Shown: positions 36,265 to 45,726, numbered from the stretch's first letter. The stretch is 64,000 bases of DNA from Paenibacillus methanolicus (GCF_008124765.1 NZ_VNHS01000003.1:674076-738075), one strand, 5' to 3'. The notes: generated by a model not told the origin, from the sequence alone. Translations and numbers: made by a program.

Positions 36265-37920
36265 TCAAGGTTTGCGGCTTACCATCGCCTGATTGACTTC
36301 CGCCGTCATTTGATCGCCCCCCAGCTTGCGCCATTCTGCCGCAAACCGGTCGAACTCTTCGATGGGTCGGCCAAGGATGATATTTCGGAACGCTTCGATT
36401 TGTAGGTTGCGAAGCACCGTTTCTTTCTCGATCACCGTTGCCGTCGGCGGGCCGGTGAAACTTTCATACGACAGCTGGTCATGCTCGATATATTGTTCAA
36501 GCACCGAGAAGGCGCCTTCCGGGCCATAGGTCCGTTCCCAGCCCCAGCCGGTTTCGCGATCCGCGCCCCCGGCTTTATAGACTTCGATGTTTTTGTGGAT
36601 CGCTTTCGCTTCATCCTTTAATAGGGAGGTATCTCCCGTCCGGCGCGCTACCTCTACTTGGCGGAAAGCCTCCAAATTCTTCATGAGCGGATACGGCGTG
36701 ACGGGCGACAACTTCCAGACCGGCTGCGGCGTGCTGTAGTACGTTTCGTATTCGGCCGTTTCGCCCCAGTTCTTCTCCAGATGCAAATTCATGAGCTTCA
36801 CGAGCGCTTCCGGATGCTCGTAGCTTTTTTTGACCGCCAAATACTGATAAGTGCTGAACGGCAGCGGGACCTTCGGCTTCTCGCCGGAAACCGAGACGAT
36901 GGGGAACGCCTGCCACTCGGCCGCGATTGCGCCGTCCTTGCGGCTGGATTGCGCGACGAACGAACCCCACTGCACGCCATAGAACATCCCGAGCTTGCCG
37001 GATGCAATTAATTTCCCTTCCTGCTCGCCATCCTTGAAGCCGAAATCGGCATCGATTTGACCGCTCCGGTACATCTCTTGCAGCGCCTTCAGCGCCGACT
37101 TCGCCTCGGGCTGAATGCCGCCGTAGACCAGTTTGCCGGATGCATCTTTGATCCACATCGTAGGCGATGCGCCATAGCCGGCCATAAATCCGCCGATGCC
37201 CATTACGGGATCCCACAAATATTGCGTAAGCGCGAGGCCGTATGTATCGTCCACGCCGTTTTGATCCGGGTCATTTTCTGTAAACGCTTTCGAAATCATC
37301 AATACGTCATCCATTGTACTGGGCGGTTGCAAGCCGAGCCGATTCAACCAATCGGTGCGTATCCATAGAAACATCGCCCCCTCGATCGAAGAGCTCGTGT
37401 CCGGGATGGCCATCAGTTTGCCGTCGATCGTCGCCGAATCGAACGGTCCCGTTCCTTCCTCGCTTAGCACCTTCTTGGTCAGCGGCGTAGCGTAGGTATC
37501 GAACACGTCGGTCAACTCTTGAATCATGCCCTGGTTGGTGAGCGTTCGCAGCTGCTCCGCATTGACTTTGACGACATCCGGGATATTCCCCGAGGCTAAC
37601 GCGACGCCCAGTTTCTGCCTGTACAGATCGCCTTGTTCGACCCAATCATATTTGATCTTGATGCCGAGCGCCTCTTCATAAAGCCGCGTCCATCTATTGT
37701 CCGCGACCGTCTCGCCCGGCAGCGCTTTCATTAACTCGTCTTCGCCCTCTCTGACGAACGTCAGCTCGATCGGCGGATCATACTTGCTAAGCCCCGTGTC
37801 CGGATATGCGGTCTCTTGCTCTTCTTCCTCCGTATGGTTATGATCGCATGCAACCAGCAGCTGCACGGACAAACAGGCGGCAAGCATGAGCTTGACCTTC
37901 TTCATGACAGGATACCGCAA
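36265..37920 (-). CDS. Extracellular solute-binding lipoprotein (carbohydrate type)
   Basis: A 551-residue lipoprotein with signal and lipobox LLVAC near residue 25, and the long family-1 binding-protein body typical of LplA/YtcQ proteins of Paenibacillus (MYRSGQIDADFGFKDGEQEG, GLQPPSTMDDVLMISKAF). It binds an oligosaccharide at the cell surface. No permease gene accompanies it; instead it precedes a sensor kinase and a response regulator. It may serve an importer encoded elsewhere or act as a co-sensor. A TTG at 37920 or ATG five codons later may be the start. A sequence close to a CcpA box lies inside the gene at 37279. Confidence 0.88.
   Translation of the reverse strand: MRYPVMKKVKLMLAACLSVQLLVACDHNHTEEEEQETAYPDTGLSKYDPPIELTFVREGEDELMKALPGETVADNRWTRLYEEALGIKIKYDWVEQGDLYRQKLGVALASGNIPDVVKVNAEQLRTLTNQGMIQELTDVFDTYATPLTKKVLSEEGTGPFDSATIDGKLMAIPDTSSSIEGAMFLWIRTDWLNRLGLQPPSTMDDVLMISKAFTENDPDQNGVDDTYGLALTQYLWDPVMGIGGFMAGYGASPTMWIKDASGKLVYGGIQPEAKSALKALQEMYRSGQIDADFGFKDGEQEGKLIASGKLGMFYGVQWGSFVAQSSRKDGAIAAEWQAFPIVSVSGEKPKVPLPFSTYQYLAVKKSYEHPEALVKLMNLHLEKNWGETAEYETYYSTPQPVWKLSPVTPYPLMKNLEAFRQVEVARRTGDTSLLKDEAKAIHKNIEVYKAGGADRETGWGWERTYGPEGAFSVLEQYIEHDQLSYESFTGPPTATVIEKETVLRNLQIEAFRNIILGRPIEEFDRFAAEWRKLGGDQMTAEVNQAMVSRKP
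37279..37292. promoter_or_regulatory. Possible cre (CcpA) site inside the binding-protein gene
   Basis: TGTAAACGCTTTCG matches the catabolite-responsive consensus TGWAANCGNTNWCA except for the last base. It lies within coding sequence, where such sites can block elongation, but it may be chance. Confidence 0.35.
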
Positions 37921-38080
37921 CAGGTTAACCCCATTTCAGTGAATGATATCCGCAGGCGATATGCTTACATTATGGAAGCTGCGGCCTTGCTGCACAATAA
38001 GCATCTCTTTGTTTCGTTACCCGTTCTTTACTTAAAATACGATTCGTATTCCGAATCTCCTTCTTGGGCTGCGTGAACGC

Positions 38081-38135
38081 CCTCCCCCTTCCCCCTCCGC
38101 TGCAATGCTCCTCCCTCCCCCTTCCCCCTCCGCTG
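38081..38135. repeat. C-rich 22-base direct repeat, G-quadruplex potential on minus strand
   Basis: CCTCCCCCTTCCCCCTCCGC followed by TG occurs at 38081 and again at 38114, identical over 22 bases. The minus strand has runs of G (GGGGG AA GGGGG A GG) that could form quadruplexes. Confidence 0.7.
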
Positions 38136-38227
38136 AGGGGAACCAAAGGGCTTCGCCCTCTGGACTCCCTTCTTCGTTCAGCCACCATTGTTCGCGGTCG
38201 GCGGGTGGGCTTGAGCGGGGCACGCTT

Positions 38228-38398
38228 TTGTCCTGTCGGACAAAGCTTCAGTAGGTTTTGATGTCAGTCTTAAGACATAAGCCTGTCAACTTTGGCCACG
38301 TCACCTTTGGACGCTGCTAATTAGCGTGACTCGGTACGCGGTCGTCTCCGATGTGTCCTTCGTAATTAACCCGCTCTTGTCCAGTCGGACAAAGCTTC
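38228..38398. repeat. Two copies of a 22-base hairpin motif
   Basis: TTGTCCtGTCGGACAAAGCT at 38228 and TTGTCCaGTCGGACAAAGCT at 38377, each followed by TC, differ at one base. Each contains the inverted repeat TTGTCC/GGACAA. Confidence 0.6.
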
Positions 38399-38550
38399 TT
38401 TTCGAGCTTCGTTTGATTCGCATAGCCTGGAAGCGGTATTCTGTTCGTTTGATTCATTCTTGCTACATGAGTGCTGACCTTCGCTTTCATCCGCTTTTGC
38501 GGACACGCTTTACTTTATGAGCAAGTCTAATACATCCTAATTTCCTTAAC

Positions 38551-38583
38551 AACAAAAGAAAGGCAGCCATGTTCGGCAGCCTT
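38551..38583 (-). terminator. Terminator after the GH43 gene at 38603
   Basis: Minus-strand stem AAGGCTGCC/GGCTGCCTT with a 6-base loop, followed by TCTTTTGTTG. It lies 20 bases past the stop. Confidence 0.75.
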
Positions 38584-38602
38584 CCGATTGTGTTCGATTC
38601 GA

Positions 38603-39610
38603 TTATATTTGCTTGACCGGTTCGATCGACGATGCATAAGGGTCGATGGTTTGAATCGTACCGTCTTCGTTATAGCGAAGTTCCGCGAATTTCACGCACC
38701 GTTTATGGTTGACGCCATCCGAGAGCGAACAGTCGTGGTAGAAGAGATACCACTTGCCACCAAACTCCACGATGGAGTGATGCGTTGTCCAGCCAATGAC
38801 GGGCGTCAGGATGGTGCCTTTAAACGTGTAGGGCCCTAGGGGATCGCGGCTTACCGCATAGACGAGCTTATGCGTTGTCCCCGTCGAGTAGGATAAATAG
38901 TACCACCCGTTGTATTTGTGCACCCATGGACCCTCGAAATAACGACGATCCTCGTCGCCGGCCAAGATCGGTTGACCATCCTCGTCCATGATCGCAATCT
39001 CCAGCGGCTCTTCCTGAAAACGGCGCATATCCTCGCTTAATCGCGCGACGCGCGGGCCGAGCGCAGGCGCGCCGGGATCAGGACCGGCCGCATCCGCCAC
39101 GAAGCTTCCGGTCTGCCACTTCTCCAGTTGACCTCCCCACAGCCCGCCGAAATACATATAAGCTTGATCGTCTTCATCGACGAATACGGCCGGATCAATG
39201 CTGAAGCTTCCTTCGATGTAATGAGGCTCCGGCGAGAAAGGTCCGCTCGGCGATGCGCTCGTAGCTACGCCAATCCGGAAGATGCCATCTTGGTCTCGCG
39301 CGGGGAAGAACAGGTAGTACGTATTGTTCTTGAAGGCGGCATCCGGCGCCCACAACTGCTTGGAAGCCCACGGAATATCCCGTAGATGCAGCGCTTCTCC
39401 ATGGTCGACGACGGGAGAATCGAAATCATCCATGGACAGAATATGATAATCCTCCATCGCGTACTGGTCACCATTGTCATTGTCCGGGCCATCGTGGTCC
39501 AGATCGTGCGACGGGTAGATATAGATCTTGCCCTCGAAGACGTGCGCGGAAGGGTCAGCCGTGAAAATATGCGTCACGAGCGGCTCATTTGGTTTCGGTC
39601 TGTTATTCAT
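38603..39610 (-). CDS. GH43 beta-xylosidase-type glycosidase, single domain
   Basis: A 335-residue GH43 enzyme without signal peptide. The base aspartate is in FTADPSAHVFEGK (near 20), the middle aspartate in SIDPAVFVDEDD, and the acid glutamate in YFEGPWVHKYNGW. SWAPDAAFKN-like and PFSPEPHYIEG blocks also match the family. It probably removes xylose or arabinose from imported xylo-oligosaccharides; it is the third, unrelated-in-layout GH43 gene in the region. It stands alone with its own promoter and terminator. Confidence 0.92.
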   Translation of the reverse strand: MNNRPKPNEPLVTHIFTADPSAHVFEGKIYIYPSHDLDHDGPDNDNGDQYAMEDYHILSMDDFDSPVVDHGEALHLRDIPWASKQLWAPDAAFKNNTYYLFFPARDQDGIFRIGVATSASPSGPFSPEPHYIEGSFSIDPAVFVDEDDQAYMYFGGLWGGQLEKWQTGSFVADAAGPDPGAPALGPRVARLSEDMRRFQEEPLEIAIMDEDGQPILAGDEDRRYFEGPWVHKYNGWYYLSYSTGTTHKLVYAVSRDPLGPYTFKGTILTPVIGWTTHHSIVEFGGKWYLFYHDCSLSDGVNHKRCVKFAELRYNEDGTIQTIDPYASSIEPVKQI

Positions 39611-39684
39611 TGTCTATTGCCTCCTATAGGCTAGAGGTCTTATCGCGCTCCTCCGCCGAGTGATAGCGATAATCTTCTCGATAA

Positions 39685-39729
39685 AGTGTAGCGCTTGCGA
39701 ACCGATGAGACAATCCCACAACCTTTAGA
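39685..39729 (-). promoter_or_regulatory. Predicted promoter of the GH43 gene at 38603
   Basis: Minus strand: -35 TTGTCT (39713-39708), 17-base spacer, -10 TACACT (39690-39685). ACAACCTTTAGA at 39718 weakly resembles the activator half-site seen at three other promoters, but displaced by about one helical turn. Confidence 0.4.
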
Positions 39730-39775
39730 TGTTTACCCTATAAATTTTAGATCTTTTCGCTTCTTCACCGCATAC

Positions 39776-39811
39776 GAATACCCCGCTCCGGCAAGCCGGA
39801 ACGGGGTATTC
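39776..39811 (-). terminator. Strong hairpin after the GH5 gene
   Basis: GAATACCCCG...CGGGGTATTC with an inner TCCGGC/GCCGGA pairing, a nearly perfect 17-base stem 11 bases past the stop. No T run follows on the minus strand. Confidence 0.65.
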
Positions 39812-39821
39812 TAGCACCTTA

Positions 39822-41519
39822 CTACTCAATCTTAACTAATTGCCACTGCTGGTTGAAATCGCCGCGATACAGATTCTGCTGGAGCTTCGCTCCGTCCGCC
39901 GTAGAGGATCCGGCGACCTCAACCGCTCTATTGCTGTTCACGTTAAGGATGCTCCAATACCCGTTGCTCAGCTTGATCAGCCTGAATTTCTGCGCCGCAT
40001 TGCTCAGATCGGACCAAAGCTGAATCGCTTCGCCGTTGTTTTTCGTCCCGTTGCGCACATCCATCACTTTGTTGTCCGAGGAACTGACGCTCCGCAGCCG
40101 GTACACATTGTTATAAGTCCCCAGATCATCCGCGACCCACCGCTGCGCGGTTGCGTTGTTGTCCGTCCACTGCTGCAGCTGCAAGCCGTTGGTGTTCTGT
40201 CCGCTAGGCACGTCGATGGCTTTGCCCGACGCGCGGTTAATCAGTTTGTAGGTCGCTCCGGACGTGATCCCGTTCCAAACTCCGTTCCAAGGGTTGAACT
40301 GCGCCCGCTCATAGTACCACTCGAAGATGAACCGGGCCATGCCGTCTCTCGTCGCATCGCCGTCATACATGAGGCCGGCCGTCGGATCGGCGAACGAGCT
40401 TCTCGTGCCGGGATTGAGCAGGAATCCGTTCATATGGACGGCAATGCTGACATTGCCCGCGGCCGTGAAGATCGCCTTGGTGTTTTTGCCGAAGCCCGCA
40501 TTGGTTCCGTCGAACAGTTTCCAATACTCGGAATCCCCCGACTTCCATTTAAACCAAGTCGTCTCCGTAATGTTGATCGGATAATTGTCGGCGCATGGTT
40601 TAATATTCGCGTCCCACTGCTGCTGAAGCACCGAATAATTGTCATTCGCGCCGTAGCCTGGATACCAATGGACCGAATAGCCGACATTGTTCAGCGGATC
40701 CGTCAGCGGGTTGGTCGCGCACAGCTGATAATATTGATCCCAGCCGAGTCCCGCGGCCCAGATCACATTGTCCGCGCCCTTGCTCCGAATGGTGGCGATC
40801 ATGGAATTCTGGAAATCCCGCAGCGCGTTCCAATGGGCGACGAAATCGGACTCGATCGGATTGCCGCCCCACCCTCCGTTCGCATACGACAACACCGGCT
40901 CGTTGACGAGCTCGAACATGACGTTATCCGCGCTCTTGATGGCAGGCTGCGAGGCGAGATAGCCCCAAATCTGATTGAATTTGTCCAAATTGGCTGGCGT
41001 GGTCGCCTGATTGTTCTGCAGGGTGAAATCAAGGCCAAGCGTCACGTACAGCCCTTTCGTCTTGGCATAGGCGATATACGGGATGATCACGTTCTGCGTC
41101 ACGGCCTGCAAGCCCGCGAAATTATACGTTCCCGCCGCGACATCGCCCATGTCTTCCCGGTCGATGAACAGGCGAACCTGGTTCATATACCAGCCGTGGT
41201 TGTTGCCGTACTTCGCCGACGTGGTCGTGAACGTGTCCGTGATATCCTTCAAGTATGCCAAAATCGCGGCATGCCGATTTCCGCCGTGCTGGTTCAAATA
41301 ATAACTGCTGTTCTGATACGTCCAATACGCCCCTGTCGGCTGGTGCCAACCGCTCAGCAGCACGGGCTGCCCGCTGCCGTTCACCAGCTGATTGCCGCTC
41401 ACGTGCAGCTTGGACATCGGCATGCCCGTCCACGCTTCGGCCGGACCCGCGCCAAGCAGCGGCGATGCCACCATCACCATGAGCAGCAACAGCTTGATCG
41501 CCATGCCAAACCTCTTCAT
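39822..41519 (-). CDS. Secreted GH5-like glycoside hydrolase with ricin-B lectin (CBM13) domain
   Basis: A 565-residue secreted protein from ATG 41519 (GGTGG ribosome site; a frame to 41624 would place 35 residues before the signal peptide). Signal peptide: KLLLLMVMVASPLLGAGPAEA. The catalytic domain at about 30-420 has the GH5-like acid/base block MFELVNEPV and a likely nucleophile in NITETTW. From about 430 to the end lie three ricin-type repeats with QxW motifs (QLQQWTDNN, AIQLWSDLSN, KLQQNLYRGDFNQQW), which bind sugars. It probably attacks a beta-linked plant polysaccharide outside the cell. The promoter has the shared direct-repeat activator site and a CcpA-like box. Confidence 0.85.
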   Translation of the reverse strand: MKRFGMAIKLLLLMVMVASPLLGAGPAEAWTGMPMSKLHVSGNQLVNGSGQPVLLSGWHQPTGAYWTYQNSSYYLNQHGGNRHAAILAYLKDITDTFTTTSAKYGNNHGWYMNQVRLFIDREDMGDVAAGTYNFAGLQAVTQNVIIPYIAYAKTKGLYVTLGLDFTLQNNQATTPANLDKFNQIWGYLASQPAIKSADNVMFELVNEPVLSYANGGWGGNPIESDFVAHWNALRDFQNSMIATIRSKGADNVIWAAGLGWDQYYQLCATNPLTDPLNNVGYSVHWYPGYGANDNYSVLQQQWDANIKPCADNYPINITETTWFKWKSGDSEYWKLFDGTNAGFGKNTKAIFTAAGNVSIAVHMNGFLLNPGTRSSFADPTAGLMYDGDATRDGMARFIFEWYYERAQFNPWNGVWNGITSGATYKLINRASGKAIDVPSGQNTNGLQLQQWTDNNATAQRWVADDLGTYNNVYRLRSVSSSDNKVMDVRNGTKNNGEAIQLWSDLSNAAQKFRLIKLSNGYWSILNVNSNRAVEVAGSSTADGAKLQQNLYRGDFNQQWQLVKIE

Positions 41520-41575
41520 CAATCCACCATCTCCTTCGCGATTATCTAGAATAGCAAACGCAAACAACACTATGT

Positions 41576-41655
41576 TGAATGCGCTTACAGTTGAGATTTT
41601 ATAGCAGGGGCGATGGGTCGACAACCTGTCGAACTATGCATCCATGACCGGTTTA
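41576..41655 (-). promoter_or_regulatory. GH5 promoter with activator site and cre-like box
   Basis: Minus strand: -35 TTGTCG (41624-41619), 17-base spacer, -10 TAAAAT (41601-41596). Repeats ACAACCTGTCGAAC (41621) and GACCGGTTTAA (41646) lie upstream, 23 bases apart. TGAATGCGCTTACA at 41576-41589, near the expected start point, matches the cre consensus at 13 of 14 positions. Confidence 0.6.
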
Positions 41656-41822
41656 AGTTTAGTCGTTCGATGAACTCGTTAAGCATGAACGATTTGTAAG
41701 TCAAGCAGCTCATCGAGCTAGCCGGCTTCGTGTCTCTTCCGCGTGGCAATGGTATACTAGCAAGTAGTGATTTGGCGCCCAAAAGTGCTCGAACGAGTTT
41801 ACATAGAATGGTTGTGGTTCTC

Positions 41823-42836
41823 ATGGCAGGTCTGAAGGAAATCGCGGAATTGGCCGGCGTGTCCGCCGGAACCGTATCGCTCGTGTTGAACGGAAGGGCC
41901 AAAGAGCTTCGCATCTCGCCCGCAACGGAAGAGAAAATTTTGCAAGCCGCGCGGGAGCTGGATTACCGCCCGAATGTTTCGGCCCGGCGCTTGCGTAAAT
42001 CCGGCCAGGATCGGGTGCCGACGATAGCGGTTTTTTGGGCGTCCGATTTTCCGAGCGAATTATTGGGCCGATTCTTCGTCGGCATTCAGAACAGTCTGCT
42101 CGGCAAACATGAATTCGAGGTTATGGTGCAGCCCTACCGCCAATCCGAATTGCATGCTTCTAATTTGCTGACCGCCGGCGAGTTGTTTAACGGCGTCATT
42201 TTGACAGGGGTTTCCGATTCCGACATTCAGTTTCTGGAGGAGAACCGCATTCGATCGCCTATCGTCGTCTTTAATCGGCGGCTATCGAATTACAGCTCGG
42301 TCTACGTCGATGATGTTGAAGCAGGCCGTAAGACGGCGGCGTTGTTCGCCGCCAAAGGCCATAAGCGCGTCGGCATGATCGCCCCCGACGCTCAGACCGT
42401 CTCGATAACCAGCCGAAGAACGGGATTTATGGACCGTGCCCGGGAGCTAGGCCTGGAACTGCCGGAGGCGTTCAACTTCCAGGTGCCGATGTCCATGCTC
42501 GGCGGGCAAGAAGCTGCCTCCACGCTCATCGAATCAAGCGAGCTTCCGACCGCCTTGTTCTTCCCCAATGGAATTATGGCCGTTGGCGCGCTACCGGTCT
42601 TGCATCGGGCCGGCGTCCGCATTCCGGAGGAGATGGAGATCGTCACTTACGGAGACAGCGAGCATGAGCGTTTCACTCTTCCCGCGCTCTCCTCGCTGAT
42701 CCTGCCGGTCGAAGCGATGGCGAGCGCTTGCGTCGACTTACTGATGGGGATACTGAAGGGCCAGCTTCATTCGCCGCATGCCGAGCGGTTTGAGACGCCT
42801 TTCGTATTCCGCGAGAGCTGTCCCCCCTTGCCGTAG
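41823..42836 (+). CDS. LacI-family transcriptional regulator
   Basis: A 337-residue regulator starting MAGLKEIAELAGVSAGTVSL, the LacI helix-turn-helix, followed by the hinge region and a periplasmic-binding-protein-like effector domain (VPTIAVFWASDFPSELL, GVRIPEEMEIVTYGDSEHERF). I take ATG 41823 as start because the motif begins there; an earlier frame from 41730 adds unrelated residues. It is followed by a strong terminator, then by a promoter with a perfect LacI-type palindrome and two esterase genes on the same strand, so it most likely represses these esterases and is relieved by a xylan-derived sugar. Confidence 0.92.
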   Translation: MAGLKEIAELAGVSAGTVSLVLNGRAKELRISPATEEKILQAARELDYRPNVSARRLRKSGQDRVPTIAVFWASDFPSELLGRFFVGIQNSLLGKHEFEVMVQPYRQSELHASNLLTAGELFNGVILTGVSDSDIQFLEENRIRSPIVVFNRRLSNYSSVYVDDVEAGRKTAALFAAKGHKRVGMIAPDAQTVSITSRRTGFMDRARELGLELPEAFNFQVPMSMLGGQEAASTLIESSELPTALFFPNGIMAVGALPVLHRAGVRIPEEMEIVTYGDSEHERFTLPALSSLILPVEAMASACVDLLMGILKGQLHSPHAERFETPFVFRESCPPLP

Positions 42837-42903
42837 GTTCCTATACGGTGAAAAGGCCATTACTCTCCTTTGCTTCGTCGGGCGTGCGCGTGTTTCTCCA
42901 TAA

Positions 42904-42938
42904 GAGTTGCTGTACGCGACTTCGTACAGCAGCTTTTT
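42904..42938 (+). terminator. Terminator after the LacI-type gene
   Basis: Stem GCTGTACG/CGTACAGC with a 6-base loop followed by AGCTTTTT, about 70 bases past the stop. Confidence 0.85.
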
Positions 42939-42941
42939 CTA

Positions 42942-42992
42942 TTGACAAATTCAGGAACCATTCGTTATCTTAATCTTGCTAAAACGTTTTAG
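42942..42992 (+). promoter_or_regulatory. Promoter and LacI-type operator of the esterase genes
   Basis: -35 TTGACA (42942-42947), 17-base spacer, -10 TTATCT (42965-42970), then the perfect palindrome CTAAAACGTTTTAG (42979-42992) at the start point. Repressor binding there would block transcription. Confidence 0.75.
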
Positions 42993-43010
42993 TTAAAAGG
43001 AGGCGCGTTC

Positions 43011-44168
43011 ATGTCCACGCTGGAGAGAAACGATTTGCGTCTGAACCAAGCCCTTCATGCCCATGCTTTATTTTTTGATCCCATCCTCCGCAAGGTGGAT
43101 TGGTCGCAGGTGGATTCGGAGCTGAACAAGGTTCCGTATGTGGAGGAGAAGCCCGGGGTGTCGGTTACGGAGGACGGCGACGTCGTGTTCCATTATTTTG
43201 CGCCGGATGCGCAATCGGTTCAGGTCGCGCATCTCGGCGGTCCGCGGCACGATCTCGCGCCTTGCGGGGACGGTTATTGGACGGTTACGTTAACCGGTAT
43301 CCCGGCCGGGTTCCATTACCATCACTATTTCGTCAACGGCGCGATGGCGACAAGTACCCTCGCCCCTTATGGCTATGGCTGTTTTCAACCGATCAACTTC
43401 TACGAAGTCCCTGATCATGAAAGCGATTTCTACTTGCTTCAGCCCGTGCCGCACGGTTCGATTCGAATGGAATTGTATGAATCGTCCGTCACGCGGCGGA
43501 CGCGTAATTGCTGGGTATATACGCCGCCGGGCTATGACCGGCAGACCGACCGCGCGTATCCCGTCCTTTATTTGCAGCATGGCGGCGGCGAGAACGAGAC
43601 CGGCTGGATTTGGCAGGGCAAAATCAATTACATCCTGGATAATCTGATCGCTTCCGGGCAATGCGAGGAGATGATCGTCGTCATGAACAGCGGCTATGCT
43701 TTCCAAGATGGCGAATTGAGCAACTTCCTCCCCGGCGATTTCGATGCCGTCCTGATGGAAGATTGCATCCCTTTTATCGAGAGCCATTTCCGCGTCAAGA
43801 CCGATCGCGAACACCGGGCGATGGCGGGCTTATCGATGGGGGCTTTCCAGACCCTCCGGACGACCTTTCGTCATCTCGACGATTTCGCCTGGATCGGTTT
43901 ATTCAGCGGCATGCTGGATTACAAAGCCGACAGCCTGTTCAATCATCGCGAGTTGTTCGAACACCCGGAAGCTTTCAACGACAAGGTGAAGCTGTTCTTC
44001 CTGGCCATGGGCGAGCAGGAAGACTGGTATGAGGCGATTGTCCGCGAACATCGGCGCCTGATTGAGATCGGTATCCGCAGCCATTTGTACACATGTCCGG
44101 GCGGTCACGACTGGCACGTCTGGCGTCGAAGCGCGCGCGCGTTCCTGCAGCTTGTCTTTCGGTCGTAG
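43011..44168 (+). CDS. CE1-like carbohydrate esterase, cytosolic, with CBM48-like N-terminus
   Basis: A 385-residue alpha/beta-hydrolase. Residues 40-130 resemble the E-set/CBM48 domain that precedes some feruloyl esterases (VVFHYFAPDAQSVQVAHLGG). The hydrolase domain has YLQHGGGENETGW, the nucleophile serine in MAGLSMGAFQ and the histidine in GGHDWHVWRRS. CE1 enzymes remove acetyl or feruloyl groups from xylan; without a signal peptide this one should act on imported oligosaccharides. It has an AAAGGAGG ribosome site and is followed by the second esterase after 15 bases. Confidence 0.88.
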   Translation: MSTLERNDLRLNQALHAHALFFDPILRKVDWSQVDSELNKVPYVEEKPGVSVTEDGDVVFHYFAPDAQSVQVAHLGGPRHDLAPCGDGYWTVTLTGIPAGFHYHHYFVNGAMATSTLAPYGYGCFQPINFYEVPDHESDFYLLQPVPHGSIRMELYESSVTRRTRNCWVYTPPGYDRQTDRAYPVLYLQHGGGENETGWIWQGKINYILDNLIASGQCEEMIVVMNSGYAFQDGELSNFLPGDFDAVLMEDCIPFIESHFRVKTDREHRAMAGLSMGAFQTLRTTFRHLDDFAWIGLFSGMLDYKADSLFNHRELFEHPEAFNDKVKLFFLAMGEQEDWYEAIVREHRRLIEIGIRSHLYTCPGGHDWHVWRRSARAFLQLVFRS

Positions 44169-45098
<930 letters not shown>

Positions 45099-45202
45099 TC
45101 GAGCTCGATTTAATTCAAAAATATTGGGACTCGCTCTCAAACACTCGAGCGGAGTCAAAACGCAATACGACGTTGTAAAACTCAAAGTCAATTGCATGGC
45201 AA

Positions 45203-45244
45203 AATCGAGTAGGCCTATGCGATTGGGCATTGGCCTACTCGATT
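45203..45244. terminator. Long inverted repeat downstream of the esterase genes
   Basis: Perfect 13-base arms (45203-45215 and 45232-45244) around a 16-base loop, about 105 bases past the esterase stop. No clear T run; a possible bidirectional terminator. Confidence 0.45.
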
Positions 45245-45298
45245 CTTAAGGTTCGCTCGGCTTCAGTTCCTAGCAGAATGCCGAACAAGCCAAGAAGA

Positions 45299-45520
45299 TT
45301 ATATTTGTACTAGGTGCTCATTACGCTCAATCACTTCGATTCTGGACTTCATCCGTTCGTACGATTCCCTGCCGACCTTGCAATAGCACACGGCGCATGT
45401 GGCGCCATCGAACAGCTCTCCCCGCACATCCTCCCGTACGACACCGAAGCTGTACACTTCCTCGAGCGACGGGTCCAGCTTTTTGATAGCAACATCACAT
45501 CCACAAAATCCCAACCTCAT
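45299..45520 (-). CDS. Small cysteine-rich hypothetical protein
   Basis: A 73-residue frame starting MRLGFCGCDVAIKKLDPSLE with cysteines as CGC and CAVCYC and a charged C-terminus. The amino-acid use looks coding and the cysteine spacing could bind metal. I do not recognise a family, and no strong ribosome site is present. It has no obvious link to its neighbours. Confidence 0.4.
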   Translation of the reverse strand: MRLGFCGCDVAIKKLDPSLEEVYSFGVVREDVRGELFDGATCAVCYCKVGRESYERMKSRIEVIERNEHLVQI

Positions 45521-45597
45521 TCCATAACATAAAATGCGGCGATTTACGCGGCAATTAATGAAGAGCCTTTCCTACATCTTGTTTATTAGGTTCATCA

Positions 45598-45726
45598 CTA
45601 ATGCAAAGACCCCTCCACAATTAAACCAACTATCGGGACAATAAATGCTGCTAAGAAAAGTAAAATTGTAGAACATCCGTACTGCCGATCCGAGTCATTC
45701 ACTGGATTAGCAGTTATTTCACTCAA
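45598..45726 (-). CDS. Possible 42-residue single-span membrane peptide
   Basis: A minus-strand frame from TTG 45726 to TAG 45598 reads a polar N-terminus then the hydrophobic CSTILLFLAAFIVPIVGLIV, a membrane span. It may be a small membrane protein or a fragment of one. The start codon and ribosome site are weak. Nothing else is seen between 45521 and 45810. Confidence 0.3.
   Translation of the reverse strand: MSEITANPVNDSDRQYGCSTILLFLAAFIVPIVGLIVEGSLH

Larger units (their letters stand above)
37921..38550. other. Gene-free 630-base region with repeats
   Basis: I see no convincing gene between the binding-protein start and the terminator of the next GH43 gene. It contains C-rich direct repeats (38081-38135), two near-identical hairpin repeats (38228 and 38377) and short palindromes, and may hold the promoter and leader of the sensor operon or decayed DNA. 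Confidence 0.5.

Noticed and set aside
39686..39699. TGTAGCGCTTGCGA as a CcpA box
   Set aside because: The central CG is one base out of register with the consensus.
39840..41549. Open frame of 569 residues on the plus strand
   Set aside because: Antisense to the GH5-lectin gene; no domain and implausible composition. The GH5 reading has signal peptide and catalytic motifs.
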